Origin: Prauserella rugosa
Lineage (GTDB): Bacteria > Actinomycetota > Actinomycetes > Mycobacteriales > Pseudonocardiaceae
Assembly: GCF_000719975.1 (NCBI RefSeq)
Contig: NZ_JOIJ01000011.1
Coordinates: 1-64,000 of the forward strand
Reading direction: 5' to 3'
DNA: 64,000 nucleotides
In this document: positions 1 through 7,977 of the stretch, in pieces
Position numbering within the stretch: the stretch's first letter is position 1
How the letters are laid out: every line of letters begins with the position of its first letter
Made by a program: the position numbers and the translations under genes
The notes under the pieces: generated by a model
The model's input: only the letters and a program-made list of their open reading frames with translations
Databases searched by the model: none
Told to the model about the DNA's origin: nothing

Positions 1-86
1 ACGAACGCCGCGCCGACACCTTCACAGCCTTCCTCGCGCTGGCCGCCGCCCTCGTCTGCTTCAAACGACTCCAACAAACCAACTGA
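1..86 (+). CDS. IS5-family transposase, C-terminal fragment (cut by window edge)
   Basis: An open frame enters from the left edge (first full codon at 3) and stops with TGA at 84-86. The 27 residues begin ERRADTF and end CFKRLQQTN. The pattern of an ER pair, an alanine-rich hydrophobic stretch and a terminal CFKRL is typical of the extreme C-terminus of IS5/IS4-type DDE transposases of actinomycetes, whose last helix follows the catalytic Glu region. No more of the protein is visible, so catalytic residues cannot be checked. Its position beside a displaced tRNA 3' end fits an accessory element lying to the left. Confidence 0.55.
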   Translation, partial: ERRADTFTAFLALAAALVCFKRLQQTN

Positions 87-260
87 GACAAGCTCTAAGG
101 GGATTCGAACCCTGACCTCATGAACGCCGCAGGCGAGCACCGTGCAGGCGTGGTGCGAGTCGTGGTGCGAACTGCCGGCAACAGCGGCTCCAGCGGGCCG
201 TGGTGCGAGTCCAGCGACAACAAAACCCCAGGTAGGAATCGGCGACACGCCAGATGAGTT

Positions 261-304
261 CCCTCCGGAGGCAGGTGTCGCAGGTTCGAATCCTGCCGAG
301 GGCG
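261..304 (+). other. 3' half of tRNA-Arg(CCG): displaced attachment-site remnant
   Basis: Reading 5' to 3' there is an anticodon loop CTCCGGA (263-269, anticodon CCG), the 3' anticodon stem GGCAG (270-274), a 5-nt variable loop (275-279), a perfect T arm (GCAGG 280-284, loop TTCGAAT 285-291, CCTGC 292-296), and the acceptor 3' strand CGAGGGC (297-303) with discriminator G (304). Upstream bases do not pair with the anticodon stem beyond two positions, and there is no D arm or 5' acceptor. The piece is therefore only the 3' half of a tRNA-Arg. Tyrosine recombinases of integrative elements commonly use this segment, restoring the tRNA at one end and leaving the old 3' end at the other. Confidence 0.75.
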
Positions 305-322
305 CCCCGTCTGAACACTATG

Positions 323-361
323 AATCGGCCTCTACCAGCGGAAACGCGGTAGGGGCCGATT
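323..361 (+). terminator. Stem-loop terminator following the tRNA-Arg remnant
   Basis: Arms 323-336 and 348-361 are 14 nt each and complementary except for one G-T type position. They enclose an 11-nt loop (AGCGGAAACGC). The position 18 nt after the tRNA discriminator base is that expected of a tRNA transcription terminator. Its survival implies that the DNA to the right of 261 is the original chromosomal flank of tRNA-Arg. Confidence 0.6.
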
Positions 362-1000
362 CATGTCGTACCCGGCGGGCACCGGCTGCGCCCGGCGATA
401 TACGGCGGTCCACGTGCAATCCACGTGCACAGGTCCGACGACCATCAAACCCCGAGAACGTTGTCCATCCGGCCATGGACAGAACCGGTAAGCACGTCCG
501 TCCGAAGTCCGAGGCCCGCTGACCGCCCACGTGAATGTACCCAGGAGCCCGACAGCACGATCACCACATCGCCAGCGGCTTCAGTCCCATAGCACGTACA
601 TACACCGCCACCTATGGACACCCGCATACCTCATCAGCAATGCAGCGTGCCGTCCAATAGCACGGGATCGAGGGCCATCACCGAGCGCAAGGACTCCTGC
701 GCGGCCAGTCAGCGTTACAAGTGCGCTACCGGTGTTCACGCCGCTGCCGTAAAACAGGGGCTCGATGGGCCGTTCTTCCCGAGTCGCCCTCGGAGCGCAG
801 CATCTTGCGTGATAACCATCCCGGCACGGCCAGACAGTTATCACGCAAGACTGCTCATACGGGCACCGTGGAAGCTCCGCCGCGCCAACTTGATGCTGGC
901 CAAGACGATCGTTGTTGCCACCTAGTGGCGCCAGCAACGTTACGGCTCCTCTTGTCTGCCCGCCGTGGCGGCTTGTTCGACGGAGTTTCCACTTACGGAG
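362..1000. other. Gene-poor spacer to the right of the tRNA remnant
   Basis: No frame here has a plausible start with ribosome binding site plus protein-like composition; the short open frames on both strands overlap each other and match no family I know. The only structured element seen is the long inverted repeat at 803-850. Confidence 0.5.
803..850. repeat. Perfect 14-bp inverted repeat with 20-bp spacer
   Basis: Arms TCTTGCGTGATAAC (803-816) and GTTATCACGCAAGA (837-850) are exact reverse complements, separated by 20 bp. It lies in otherwise empty DNA. There is no T-run to make it a classical terminator; it could be a dyad operator, a degenerate mobile-element end pair, or a hairpin. Confidence 0.6.
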
Positions 1001-1237
1001 TCATCGACCTCGGCCGCCCTTGCCGGACTCATTCTCATCGATACGTAGCGCTACTCCCAATGCGAAGAAACTGGGCGCCCACTCGCCAACGAAGATTCCC
1101 CAACGGTCGGCACGAGCCGTCGACTCCGCCGCATTCATTGACGCCGCCCAACTCAACACGCTGAGTCCGATCGAGGCCATTCCAGCAGCGAACATATGCT
1201 CCGATCGAATCCCTTTGTTACGCAACATCGTCAACAT
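1001..1237 (-). CDS. Small conserved membrane-associated protein of unknown function
   Basis: A 78-residue protein starts at ATG 1237 with a strong GGAGG ribosome binding site seven bases upstream. It carries a hydrophobic segment from about residue 15 to 33 (starting MFAAGMASIGLS), then an ARADRWGIFVGEWAPSFFALG block and an acidic/basic tail. Similar short proteins with the RADRWGIFVGEWAP block are known to me as uncharacterised actinobacterial hypotheticals. One or two membrane-associated helices are likely. The downstream gene in the same direction is not coupled, and the function is unknown. Confidence 0.6.
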   Translation of the reverse strand: MLTMLRNKGIRSEHMFAAGMASIGLSVLSWAASMNAAESTARADRWGIFVGEWAPSFFALGVALRIDENESGKGGRGR

Positions 1238-1303
1238 GTAGAACCTCCATCAGTTGAGTTGTTTTCGGATGAATGACGCGGTCTGACGAAATTTGGTTGG
1301 ACA

Positions 1304-1804
1304 CTATGGATTCGCGAAACCTCCGGGCCTATCCTCCGCCGCTCGTGAACGGCCGGCGGAGTCAACGGCACTCATTCGCCAAAGAACAATTCCTAGCGCA
1401 ATCATCCCAATACCAAGGAAAAGGTGAAGCCAGTTATCCGCAGTGTTCAACGGCACGAAGTTTGCTCCACTTTCCAGGTCGACGACGAGGCCGTAAACCC
1501 ACAAAACCAGATAGACGATCCCGCCCCCGACGAGATAGTACCGCGACCCAGGCAGCGAACGACCCAGCAGCAAGCCCGCCACACCGAAAATCAAGTGTAC
1601 TATGTTGTGCAGTATCGAAATATGAAATATTCCCAATAGCATCGCGGTCGACTCGTGACCGGCGAAGGTCATTCCGTCGTATCCCGTCGTCACACCAGGA
1701 ATAAATCCGAGAATTCCGACGACTAGAAACACCGCGCCTACCCCGACCGCGGCGTACTGTATCGGGTATTTTCCACGTTGGCTGCTGGAATTCACCGCGC
1801 TCAT
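1304..1804 (-). CDS. DUF4383 domain-containing membrane protein
   Basis: A 166-residue integral membrane protein. The start at ATG 1804 is preferred because GGGAG lies just upstream; the open frame extends further but that part reads like non-coding DNA. Four hydrophobic segments are visible: about 15-35 (beginning YAAVGVGAVFLVVG), 60-85 (the HNIVHLIFGVAGL block), 92-110 and 127-145. The HNxVHLxFGxxGL block and the later DNWLHLFLGIGM block are the hallmarks of DUF4383 proteins, which are short actinobacterial membrane proteins without known function. It is probably monocistronic: about 720 bp separate it from the next gene. Confidence 0.75.
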   Translation of the reverse strand: MSAVNSSSQRGKYPIQYAAVGVGAVFLVVGILGFIPGVTTGYDGMTFAGHESTAMLLGIFHISILHNIVHLIFGVAGLLLGRSLPGSRYYLVGGGIVYLVLWVYGLVVDLESGANFVPLNTADNWLHLFLGIGMIALGIVLWRMSAVDSAGRSRAAEDRPGGFANP

Positions 1805-2526
1805 CGAATCTCCCTTCACAGGACAGTGACCATCTGAAACGCGCCCATACGCACGCGCGCTGCAGGTCAACACTGTTCGCGATGGACTACTCCCGCCCGG
1901 GCCGCCCTTCACTTCGTCGGGTTCAGCTCTTCACCGTGTGCGGCTACCCACGTCGACCGCTGAAGACACACCTCGATGTGCGATCCGGGAGCAGGGTGCG
2001 AGCGATGCCAGCAACCTCGTCGTTCGATGGACGCCAACGGTACGCAGAACCGCTGGTCGGAACGTCATGGCCCGGCACCAAGCCGCTCATGGCAAGCGGA
2101 CGGACGGGCTGAACGAAGGGCCGGGTCGGTTCACGCGCTGCTGCACGGCGCCGCCGCGCCGTGACGACTCGCTCAGCGCCTGCCGCCGGGGGGCCTTGAT
2201 GTCATCCGGTCGCGATCACGCCGAAATGCGCGCTCGGCCCGTGTCCGCCAGGTAGGCGGGCAGGCACCGGCACAGCACGCTCCACCATGCCGTCTGCAGC
2301 GGCTACGTGATCGACAGGTCATCGACAATAGAGCTCAGTTGCCGGGCCCATCGACGCCCGGCGAACAGCTGCGAACGCGGGACAACAGCCGGCTGAGTAG
2401 TGTTGCAAGCACAGGATCGCTCTGTCGGCGTACCGTGATGCCGCGTCGGCAGACAGGTGGCGCTCGGAACGAAGTCGTCGGTACTGCGGCGTCCGGACTA
2501 CCCAGCTGGCCTCTTGGCCCCGACCA
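1805..2526. other. Spacer without recognisable genes
   Basis: About 720 bp between the DUF4383 gene and the end of the CoA-transferase gene. Open frames on both strands have random-looking composition and no ribosome binding sites. It probably contains the promoter of the DUF4383 gene (right part of 1805-1900) and the 3' untranslated region of the CoA-transferase. No clear hairpin or repeat was found. Confidence 0.45.
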
Positions 2527-4038
2527 TCACGGGCGCATCGTGCCGCTCTCCACGAACCGCTGGTGCCAGGACAGTGCCTCGCCGAGCAGGTGCGGCGTGT
2601 GCTTGCCGTACGCCGACTCCGTCGCGCGCTCGAGGTAGTCCCGCAGCATAGGACGGAAATCCGGGTGCGCGCACCGGTCGATGACCAGCTCGGCACGTCG
2701 CCGCGGGGACAGGCCACGCAGATCGGCGAGCCCCTGCTCGGTGACGATCACGTCCACGTCGTGTTCGGTGTGGTCGACGTGGGAGACCATCGGCACGATC
2801 GTCGAGATCGCCCCGCCCTTGGCCACCGATGGGGTCACGAAGATCGACACGTGCGCGTTGCGGGCGAAGTCGCCCGAACCGCCGATGCCGTTCTGGATCC
2901 GGCTTCCCATCAGGTGCGTGGAGTTGATGTTGCCGTAGAGGTCGGCCTCCACGATGCCGTTCATGGCCAGACAGCCGAGCCTGCGCACGACCTCCGGATG
3001 ATTGCTGATCTCCTGTGGACGCAGGATGATCCGGTCGCGGAAGTCCGCTGCGTTCCGGTTGAACCGGTCCACCGCCGCCGAGCTGAGCGAGAACGCGGTC
3101 GCCGAGGCCATCCGCAGCTTGCCCGACTCGATGAGGTCGAGCATGCCGTCCTGGATCACCTCGGTGTAGGCCGTCATGCCGTCGAACGGCCCGTCCCGCA
3201 GTCCGGCGAGCACCGCGTTGGCCACATTGCCGACGCCGGACTGCAGCGGCAGCAACTCGCCGGGAAGGCGCCCGGCCCGCACCTCCGAGTCGAAGAAGTC
3301 CAACACGTGCCCCGCGATCCGCTGCGACGTCCCGTCGACCGGGGAGAACGCCGAGTTGCGGTCGGGTGCCTCGGTGGGCACCACGGCGATGATCTTCTCC
3401 GCCGGGCATTCGAGGTACGGCACACCGATCCGGTCCTCGGGGCGGGTGATCGGCACGGGCATGCGGCGCGGCGGAAGCGCGGTCCCGTAGTAGACGTCGT
3501 GCATGCCCTCGAGGTGCTCGCTCTGCCACGCGTTGACCTCGAGGATCACGCGGTCGGCCTGCTCGAGCCAGGTCTTGTTGTTGCCGACCGACGACGAGGG
3601 GATCAACCTGCCCTCCTCGGTCACGCCGCTGACCTCGACCACCGCGACGTCCAGCTCACCGAACACGCCCTGCCACACCCGCTGCGCGACGTGCGAGAGG
3701 TGGATGTCGGTGTAGTCCATGCGGCCGTCGTTGATCTTGGCGCGGGTGACGGGGTCGGACTGGTAGGGCAGGCGCATCTCGATGCCCTCGACCTCGGCGA
3801 GCGCGCCGTCGAGTTCGGGGGCGGTCGAGGCTCCGGTCCACAGCCCGACCTTCATCGGGTCGCCGCGCTCCTCGGCCATCGCGACGCGCTTGGCGAGCGC
3901 CCCCGGCACCTCCTTGGGGTACCCCGCGCCCGTGAAGCCGCTCATCCCGACGTTGTCGCCGCTGCTGATCAGGGACGCCGCCGCGTCCGCGTCCATCACC
4001 TTGGCCGCCAGCTCGCGATTCCGAATGCGCCCGGTCAT
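2527..4038 (-). CDS. Acetyl-CoA hydrolase / succinyl-CoA:acetate CoA-transferase family
   Basis: A 503-residue class I CoA-transferase, the normal length for this family. The start at ATG 4038 has GGAAGGA seven bases upstream; the open frame continues far upstream but that part is arginine-rich noise. It transfers CoA between acyl-CoA and acetate or hydrolyses acetyl-CoA in the cytoplasm. Visible landmarks are an N-terminal SGFTGAGYPK loop, the AYTEVIQDG segment holding the likely CoA-linking glutamate, the NINSTHLMG and GIGGSGDFARNA glycine-rich block, and EQGLADLRGLSP near the end. The neighbours are unrelated, so its role in acetate assimilation or overflow is inferred from the family only. 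Confidence 0.85.
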   Translation of the reverse strand: MTGRIRNRELAAKVMDADAAASLISSGDNVGMSGFTGAGYPKEVPGALAKRVAMAEERGDPMKVGLWTGASTAPELDGALAEVEGIEMRLPYQSDPVTRAKINDGRMDYTDIHLSHVAQRVWQGVFGELDVAVVEVSGVTEEGRLIPSSSVGNNKTWLEQADRVILEVNAWQSEHLEGMHDVYYGTALPPRRMPVPITRPEDRIGVPYLECPAEKIIAVVPTEAPDRNSAFSPVDGTSQRIAGHVLDFFDSEVRAGRLPGELLPLQSGVGNVANAVLAGLRDGPFDGMTAYTEVIQDGMLDLIESGKLRMASATAFSLSSAAVDRFNRNAADFRDRIILRPQEISNHPEVVRRLGCLAMNGIVEADLYGNINSTHLMGSRIQNGIGGSGDFARNAHVSIFVTPSVAKGGAISTIVPMVSHVDHTEHDVDVIVTEQGLADLRGLSPRRRAELVIDRCAHPDFRPMLRDYLERATESAYGKHTPHLLGEALSWHQRFVESGTMRP

Positions 4039-4597
4039 CAGCCGTCCTTCCGCCACAGTGAGGTCGAACCGAAGTGAGGTCGACCCGGCCGCCGCGGTGC
4101 GGGCGCACCGGATCGGTCGGGAGCGTAAGCGCAGCCACAGCCGCCGCTCTCTGTGACGTGCACCACCGAACATGGTCATCCGCCGGCTGCCCACTCGAAA
4201 CCCGCTGGTCACCGAAGGCTGGCCCGGGCGACCCGGCCGGCCGGATTCCCGCGACGTGCGTTCGCTCGGCGAACGTCGTTGTCGCCCAGCGAACACACGT
4301 GCCCGAACCGCCGTTGTTCGCTCGGCGACCGCCCGGGTGCGCGGGGCGAACGCGCCCCGAATCGGATTTCCGGCACCTACGCCGGCAGCTCGCCGGAGGT
4401 GTGGACCCGCTGGTAGAGCGCGCTGCGCCGCGTTCGGCCGGACGACGCCCGGCAACGCAGGACGAGCGCCACAGCACGCTCAGCGGCCTTGTCCCGATCT
4501 CGCTCGCGATTAGTGTCGGCGGCGACGTCGGAATTCCGGCTCGGCATATTCGCCGACGCGCGCAGTCGTTCTCGCAGACGATTCAAGGAAAGGGACC
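4039..4597. other. Divergent intergenic region with GCGAAC-type repeats
   Basis: About 560 bp separate the divergently read CoA-transferase and glycine methyltransferase genes, so both promoters should lie here. The central part holds a run of GTTCGC/GCGAAC words: a perfect GTTCGC-TCG-GCGAAC hairpin at 4260-4274, the same word again at 4316-4328, and GCGAAC at 4289-4294 and 4346-4351. I could not assign a convincing -35/-10 pair. Confidence 0.45.
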
Positions 4598-5449
4598 ATG
4601 TCTGAAGACGTTCAGGTCGACAGCACGAGTGAATTCTTCCGGCTGCACGAACAGGAATTCGGTGACGACCCCATCGCGGTCCGGGAGAGCGACCACTACG
4701 CCCAGGAATACGTGGGCGGCATCGTCGACAAGTGGGACGACCTGATCGACTGGCAGCGCCGCGCCGAGGGCGAGGGGCGTTTCTTCGTCGACCAGCTCAC
4801 CTCCCGCGGAGTCACCCGCGTGCTCGACGCCGCGACCGGCACGGGTTTTCACTCCGTCCAGCTGGCCGAGGCCGGATTCGACACCATCAGCGCCGACGGC
4901 AGCCCGCAGATGTTGGCCAAGGCGTTCCGGAACGGCCTCGAACACGGCGGCCATCTGCTGCGGCTCGTCCACGCCGACTGGCGCAGCCTCAAACGCGACG
5001 TGCACGGCGAATTCGACGCGGTGATCTGCCTCGGCAACTCGTTCACGCACCTGTTCTCCGAACACGATCGGCGCAAGGCACTCGCCGAGTTCTACTCGGT
5101 ACTCAAGCACGACGGCGTGCTGATCATCGACCAGCGCAACTACGACGCGCTGCTCGACGGCAAGACCACCGGCAAGAGCACCTATTACTACTGCGGCGAG
5201 GAGGTCAACGCCGTTCCCGACCACGTCGACGAGGGCCTGGCCCGCTACAAGTACACCTTCGACGACGGCGGCGAGTACTTCCTGAACATGTACCCGCTGC
5301 GCCGGGACTACCTGCGCGGGCTGCTGCGCGACGTCGGATTCCAGCGGATCGAGACATTCGGCGATTTCCAGGAGACCGCCGGGGACCGCGAACCCGACTT
5401 CTACATCCACGTCGCCGAGAAGAGCTACCTCGCCGAGCTCGCCGACTGA
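4598..5449 (+). CDS. Glycine/sarcosine N-methyltransferase (betaine synthesis)
   Basis: A 283-residue class I SAM-dependent methyltransferase with an AAGGAAAGG ribosome binding site before ATG 4598. Motif I reads VLDAATGTGFHS (about residues 70-81), followed by the acidic ISADGSPQML strand, the HADWRSL segment, ICLGNSFTHLFSE and LIIDQRNYD. These blocks match glycine/sarcosine N-methyltransferases of halophilic actinomycetes and Ectothiorhodospira, which convert glycine to sarcosine and dimethylglycine. The last step to betaine needs a sarcosine/dimethylglycine methyltransferase, which is not in the window. A terminator follows directly, so the gene is monocistronic. Osmotic control is expected from the family but not seen. 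Confidence 0.85.
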   Translation: MSEDVQVDSTSEFFRLHEQEFGDDPIAVRESDHYAQEYVGGIVDKWDDLIDWQRRAEGEGRFFVDQLTSRGVTRVLDAATGTGFHSVQLAEAGFDTISADGSPQMLAKAFRNGLEHGGHLLRLVHADWRSLKRDVHGEFDAVICLGNSFTHLFSEHDRRKALAEFYSVLKHDGVLIIDQRNYDALLDGKTTGKSTYYYCGEEVNAVPDHVDEGLARYKYTFDDGGEYFLNMYPLRRDYLRGLLRDVGFQRIETFGDFQETAGDREPDFYIHVAEKSYLAELAD

Positions 5450-5456
5450 CGTGACC

Positions 5457-5490
5457 GCCGCGGCGCCGGGGAGTTCACCGGCGCCGCGGC
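5457..5490. terminator. Bidirectional terminator between convergent genes
   Basis: A perfect 13-bp GC-rich stem (5457-5469 with 5478-5490) closes an 8-nt loop, followed by CTTCAATTTC on the plus side. It sits between the methyltransferase stop (5449) and the IclR gene and overlaps the IclR stop codon at 5475-5477, so it can end both transcripts. Confidence 0.75.
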
Positions 5491-6230
5491 TTCAATTTCA
5501 AATCGGCCTCGATGCGCGCCGCGGTCTGCGCCAGCAACGGCACGATCTCGCGGCGCACGCCTTCCTCGGTGGAGGAGCGCACGTCGAGCGAGACGTTCGC
5601 CGCCGCGCACACACGGCCGTCGGCGTCGTGCACCGGGACAGCGACGCCGCGCAGCCCCTCCTCGAGCTCGTCGTCGGCGATCACGTAGCCCTGCCTGCGG
5701 ATCTCGGCGAGCTCGGCCAGCAGTTCCGTGCGGCTTCGGACGGTGTGCCGGGTGAGCGCGGGCAGTTCGGCCGAGCGCAACCCCGCCTCCAGTCGTTCGG
5801 GTGCGATCGCGGCCAACAGCACCTTGCCCATCGACGTGGCGTGCGCGGGCAACCGGGTGCCCACGGGGATCTCCACGCCCAGCAGTTTCGGGCTGGGCAC
5901 CTGCGCGACGTAGCGGATCTCGGTGTCCTCGAGCACGGCCAACGCGGTCATCTCGCGCACCTCGGCCGTGAGCCGCCGCAGGTGCGGCTCGGCGATCTGC
6001 GGCAGCGACCGGCTCGACAGATAGGCGTGGCCGAACTCCAGGACCTGCGAGGTCAGTGCGAACCGGCGCTGATCCTGGCGCACGTACCCGAGCTCGACCA
6101 GTGCCAGCAGGATGCGCCGCGCCCCCGCTCGGTCCAGACCACTGGCCCTGGCGACCTCGGTCAGTGTGAGCTCGGGCTGCTCGGCCGAGAACACCCGCAG
6201 CACGGCCATCGTCCGTTCCACCGAACGCAC
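5475..6230 (-). CDS. IclR-family transcriptional regulator
   Basis: A 251-residue regulator, the usual IclR length. The winged HTH is N-terminal (residues 1-60: SVERTMAVLRVF, LTLTEVARASGLDRAGARRILLAL, then an RFALTSQVLEFG wing). The effector-binding domain carries PVGTRLPAHATSMGKVLLA, RRQGYVIADDELEEGL, GVAVPVHD and AAANVSLDVRS, the blocks seen in PcaR/PobR-type members. The GTG start at 6230 has a GGGGG-rich site ten bases upstream. It reads away from the sugar-porter gene end, separated by about 110 bp. It may control the adjacent sugar-acid pathway, since many IclR proteins sense aromatic or sugar acids, but no operator was matched. Confidence 0.9.
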   Translation of the reverse strand: MRSVERTMAVLRVFSAEQPELTLTEVARASGLDRAGARRILLALVELGYVRQDQRRFALTSQVLEFGHAYLSSRSLPQIAEPHLRRLTAEVREMTALAVLEDTEIRYVAQVPSPKLLGVEIPVGTRLPAHATSMGKVLLAAIAPERLEAGLRSAELPALTRHTVRSRTELLAELAEIRRQGYVIADDELEEGLRGVAVPVHDADGRVCAAANVSLDVRSSTEEGVRREIVPLLAQTAARIEADLKLKPRRR

Positions 6231-6341
6231 GCAACACCCCCGCTTCGATTCGCGTGACCAGGCAGTTTAGTCCATCGACCGCTCGGCACACTCCTCGATC
6301 CGCTCGGCCGCCGATGGGCGGGACTCGAAGCGCCGGGGGGC

Positions 6342-7868
6342 TCAGCGGGTTTCGCTCGGCACGGGATCGGAATCGAACCCGGGATCACGACCCGCTTCAC
6401 CACCGGATTCACCACCGGCTTCGACGGCCGACACGTCGCCGGGCTCCAACCCCCCGGACTCCTCGGACTCCTCGTGCTCTTCGACGTCCTTGCCGACCGG
6501 ATCCCAGCGGATGACGATCAGCGAGATGATGGCGATCAGTGGCGCGAGGACGATCGCGCCGATGGTGAACTGCATGCCTTGCGCGTCGAGCAGGATGGGG
6601 AACGCCGCGGCGCCCACGATGCCGCCGACCCGCGTGATCGCCTGGGTGTAGCCGCCGCCGATGCCGCGGATCGCCGTCGGGTAGGACAGCGTGCCCATCG
6701 CGGTCCCGACATAGCCGGCACCGAAGTTGTGGGCCCAGTAGAACACCGCGATGAGCACCACCGAGATCGGTGCGATCAACAGCGTGAACGCACCGCTGAT
6801 GATCGCCAGGCAGCTCGCCGTGATCGAGAAGCCGATCAACCCCAGCAGGCGCAACCCCAGCCGTTGCACACCGAACACGCAGAACAGCGCGCCGACGACC
6901 CCGATCACGTTGGCCAGACCCGACAGGACGAGCACGAGCACGATGTCGTCGGGGAACAGCTCGTCGAAGATCTTCGGCGTGTAGAGCGAGATCGCGTAGT
7001 ACTGCGCCGCCTGGCACACCACGAGAATGCTCACGAGCACGGTCCGCACCGTGTACGGGGCACGGAACAGGGCCAGCAGACTGCCCGGACTGAACCGCTC
7101 CTTCGCCTGCTTCACGCCCTTGCTCTCGTCGTCGACGATCACCTCGAGGTCGTAGTTCTTGCGCAGGATCTCCGCCGCCTTCTCCAGCCCCTGGTACTTC
7201 GCCGCCCACATCGGCGACTCACCGGTGTAGATGAAGCGGAGGATCAGCACGACGAGCGCGGGTACGGCGCCGAGTCCGATCGCCCACCGCCACAGGCTCT
7301 CGCCGACGCCGATGAAGTGGAAGGGGATGATGGAGAAGAACGCCACGGCCGCGGCCGCGGTCGACATCACCTGCGCCATCGTGACGTTGCGCCCCTTGTT
7401 CGAGATGGCGCTGTACTCGGCCACGAACGCCAGCGCCACGGGCACGTCGAGGCCGACACCCACCCCCATCAAGAACCGCCACAGGCAGAACAGCTCGGGA
7501 TTCGGCGCCACCGCGGCCAGTGCCGTCGCACCGACGAGCAGGAACAGTGTGATCAACAGCATCTTCGTGCGGCCGACGCGATCGGTGAGGAAGCCACCGA
7601 ACAGGCCGCCGATCATGGCACCGATGAGCACGACGGCCGAGATGAACGGCAGCGAGTGCAGGCTGATCCCCGAGTTGGCCAGGTCGAACTCCGAGGTCAT
7701 CTGCACCGTGCCGAGCCCGAAGCTGCTCAGGTCCCAGCCGTCGACGAAGATGCTGCCGAGCGCGACGATCTTGACCAGACCGGGATGGCGCGGACGGATT
7801 CTGCCCGAGTCGATCAGGCGCAGGACATCGTCCGGTTTCCGCAGTACGACGGCGTCGTTGCCGGCCAT
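6342..7868 (-). CDS. MFS sugar porter
   Basis: A 508-residue secondary transporter with about 12 membrane segments. The start at ATG 7868 has AAGGAA seven bases upstream. The FGGFLTDRVGRTKML loop between segments 2 and 3 and the WRFLMGVGVGLDVPVALAFVAEY block place it in the sugar porter subfamily. The PMWAAKYQG central loop and a long acidic cytoplasmic tail (rich in E, S and G after residue 460) are also visible. It is divergently transcribed from the GH31 hydrolase across a 109-bp promoter region, so it probably imports the sugar or glycoside used by that pathway. Confidence 0.85.
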   Translation of the reverse strand: MAGNDAVVLRKPDDVLRLIDSGRIRPRHPGLVKIVALGSIFVDGWDLSSFGLGTVQMTSEFDLANSGISLHSLPFISAVVLIGAMIGGLFGGFLTDRVGRTKMLLITLFLLVGATALAAVAPNPELFCLWRFLMGVGVGLDVPVALAFVAEYSAISNKGRNVTMAQVMSTAAAAVAFFSIIPFHFIGVGESLWRWAIGLGAVPALVVLILRFIYTGESPMWAAKYQGLEKAAEILRKNYDLEVIVDDESKGVKQAKERFSPGSLLALFRAPYTVRTVLVSILVVCQAAQYYAISLYTPKIFDELFPDDIVLVLVLSGLANVIGVVGALFCVFGVQRLGLRLLGLIGFSITASCLAIISGAFTLLIAPISVVLIAVFYWAHNFGAGYVGTAMGTLSYPTAIRGIGGGYTQAITRVGGIVGAAAFPILLDAQGMQFTIGAIVLAPLIAIISLIVIRWDPVGKDVEEHEESEESGGLEPGDVSAVEAGGESGGEAGRDPGFDSDPVPSETR

Positions 7869-7919
7869 GAAGTGTTCCTTTGCGATGGGTATGTCGGGAT
7901 TGGTAAGACCTCTTGCCGG

Positions 7920-7949
7920 ACAGTAGGCTTGCGGCCGCGATCGCGTCAA
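7920..7949 (-). promoter_or_regulatory. Promoter of the MFS gene with a central palindrome
   Basis: On the minus strand, TTGACG (7949-7944) and TACTGT (7925-7920) are spaced 18 bp apart, a good sigma-70-type match. The spacer contains the perfect palindrome CGCGATCGCG (7936-7945), which could be an operator shared with the divergent hydrolase operon. Confidence 0.5.
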
Positions 7950-7977
7950 GATCAAATCCGAGGGAGAGGAGTCGGCG

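Noticed and set aside
96..118. A TTCGAAT-type T-loop with GGG/CCC flanks on the minus strand near 105
   Set aside because: Only three stem pairs form, with mismatches beyond, and no acceptor or anticodon arms follow; not enough for a tRNA.
142..937. Short open frames on both strands right of the tRNA remnant
   Set aside because: They overlap one another, lack ribosome sites, and one simply reads antisense through the tRNA fragment.
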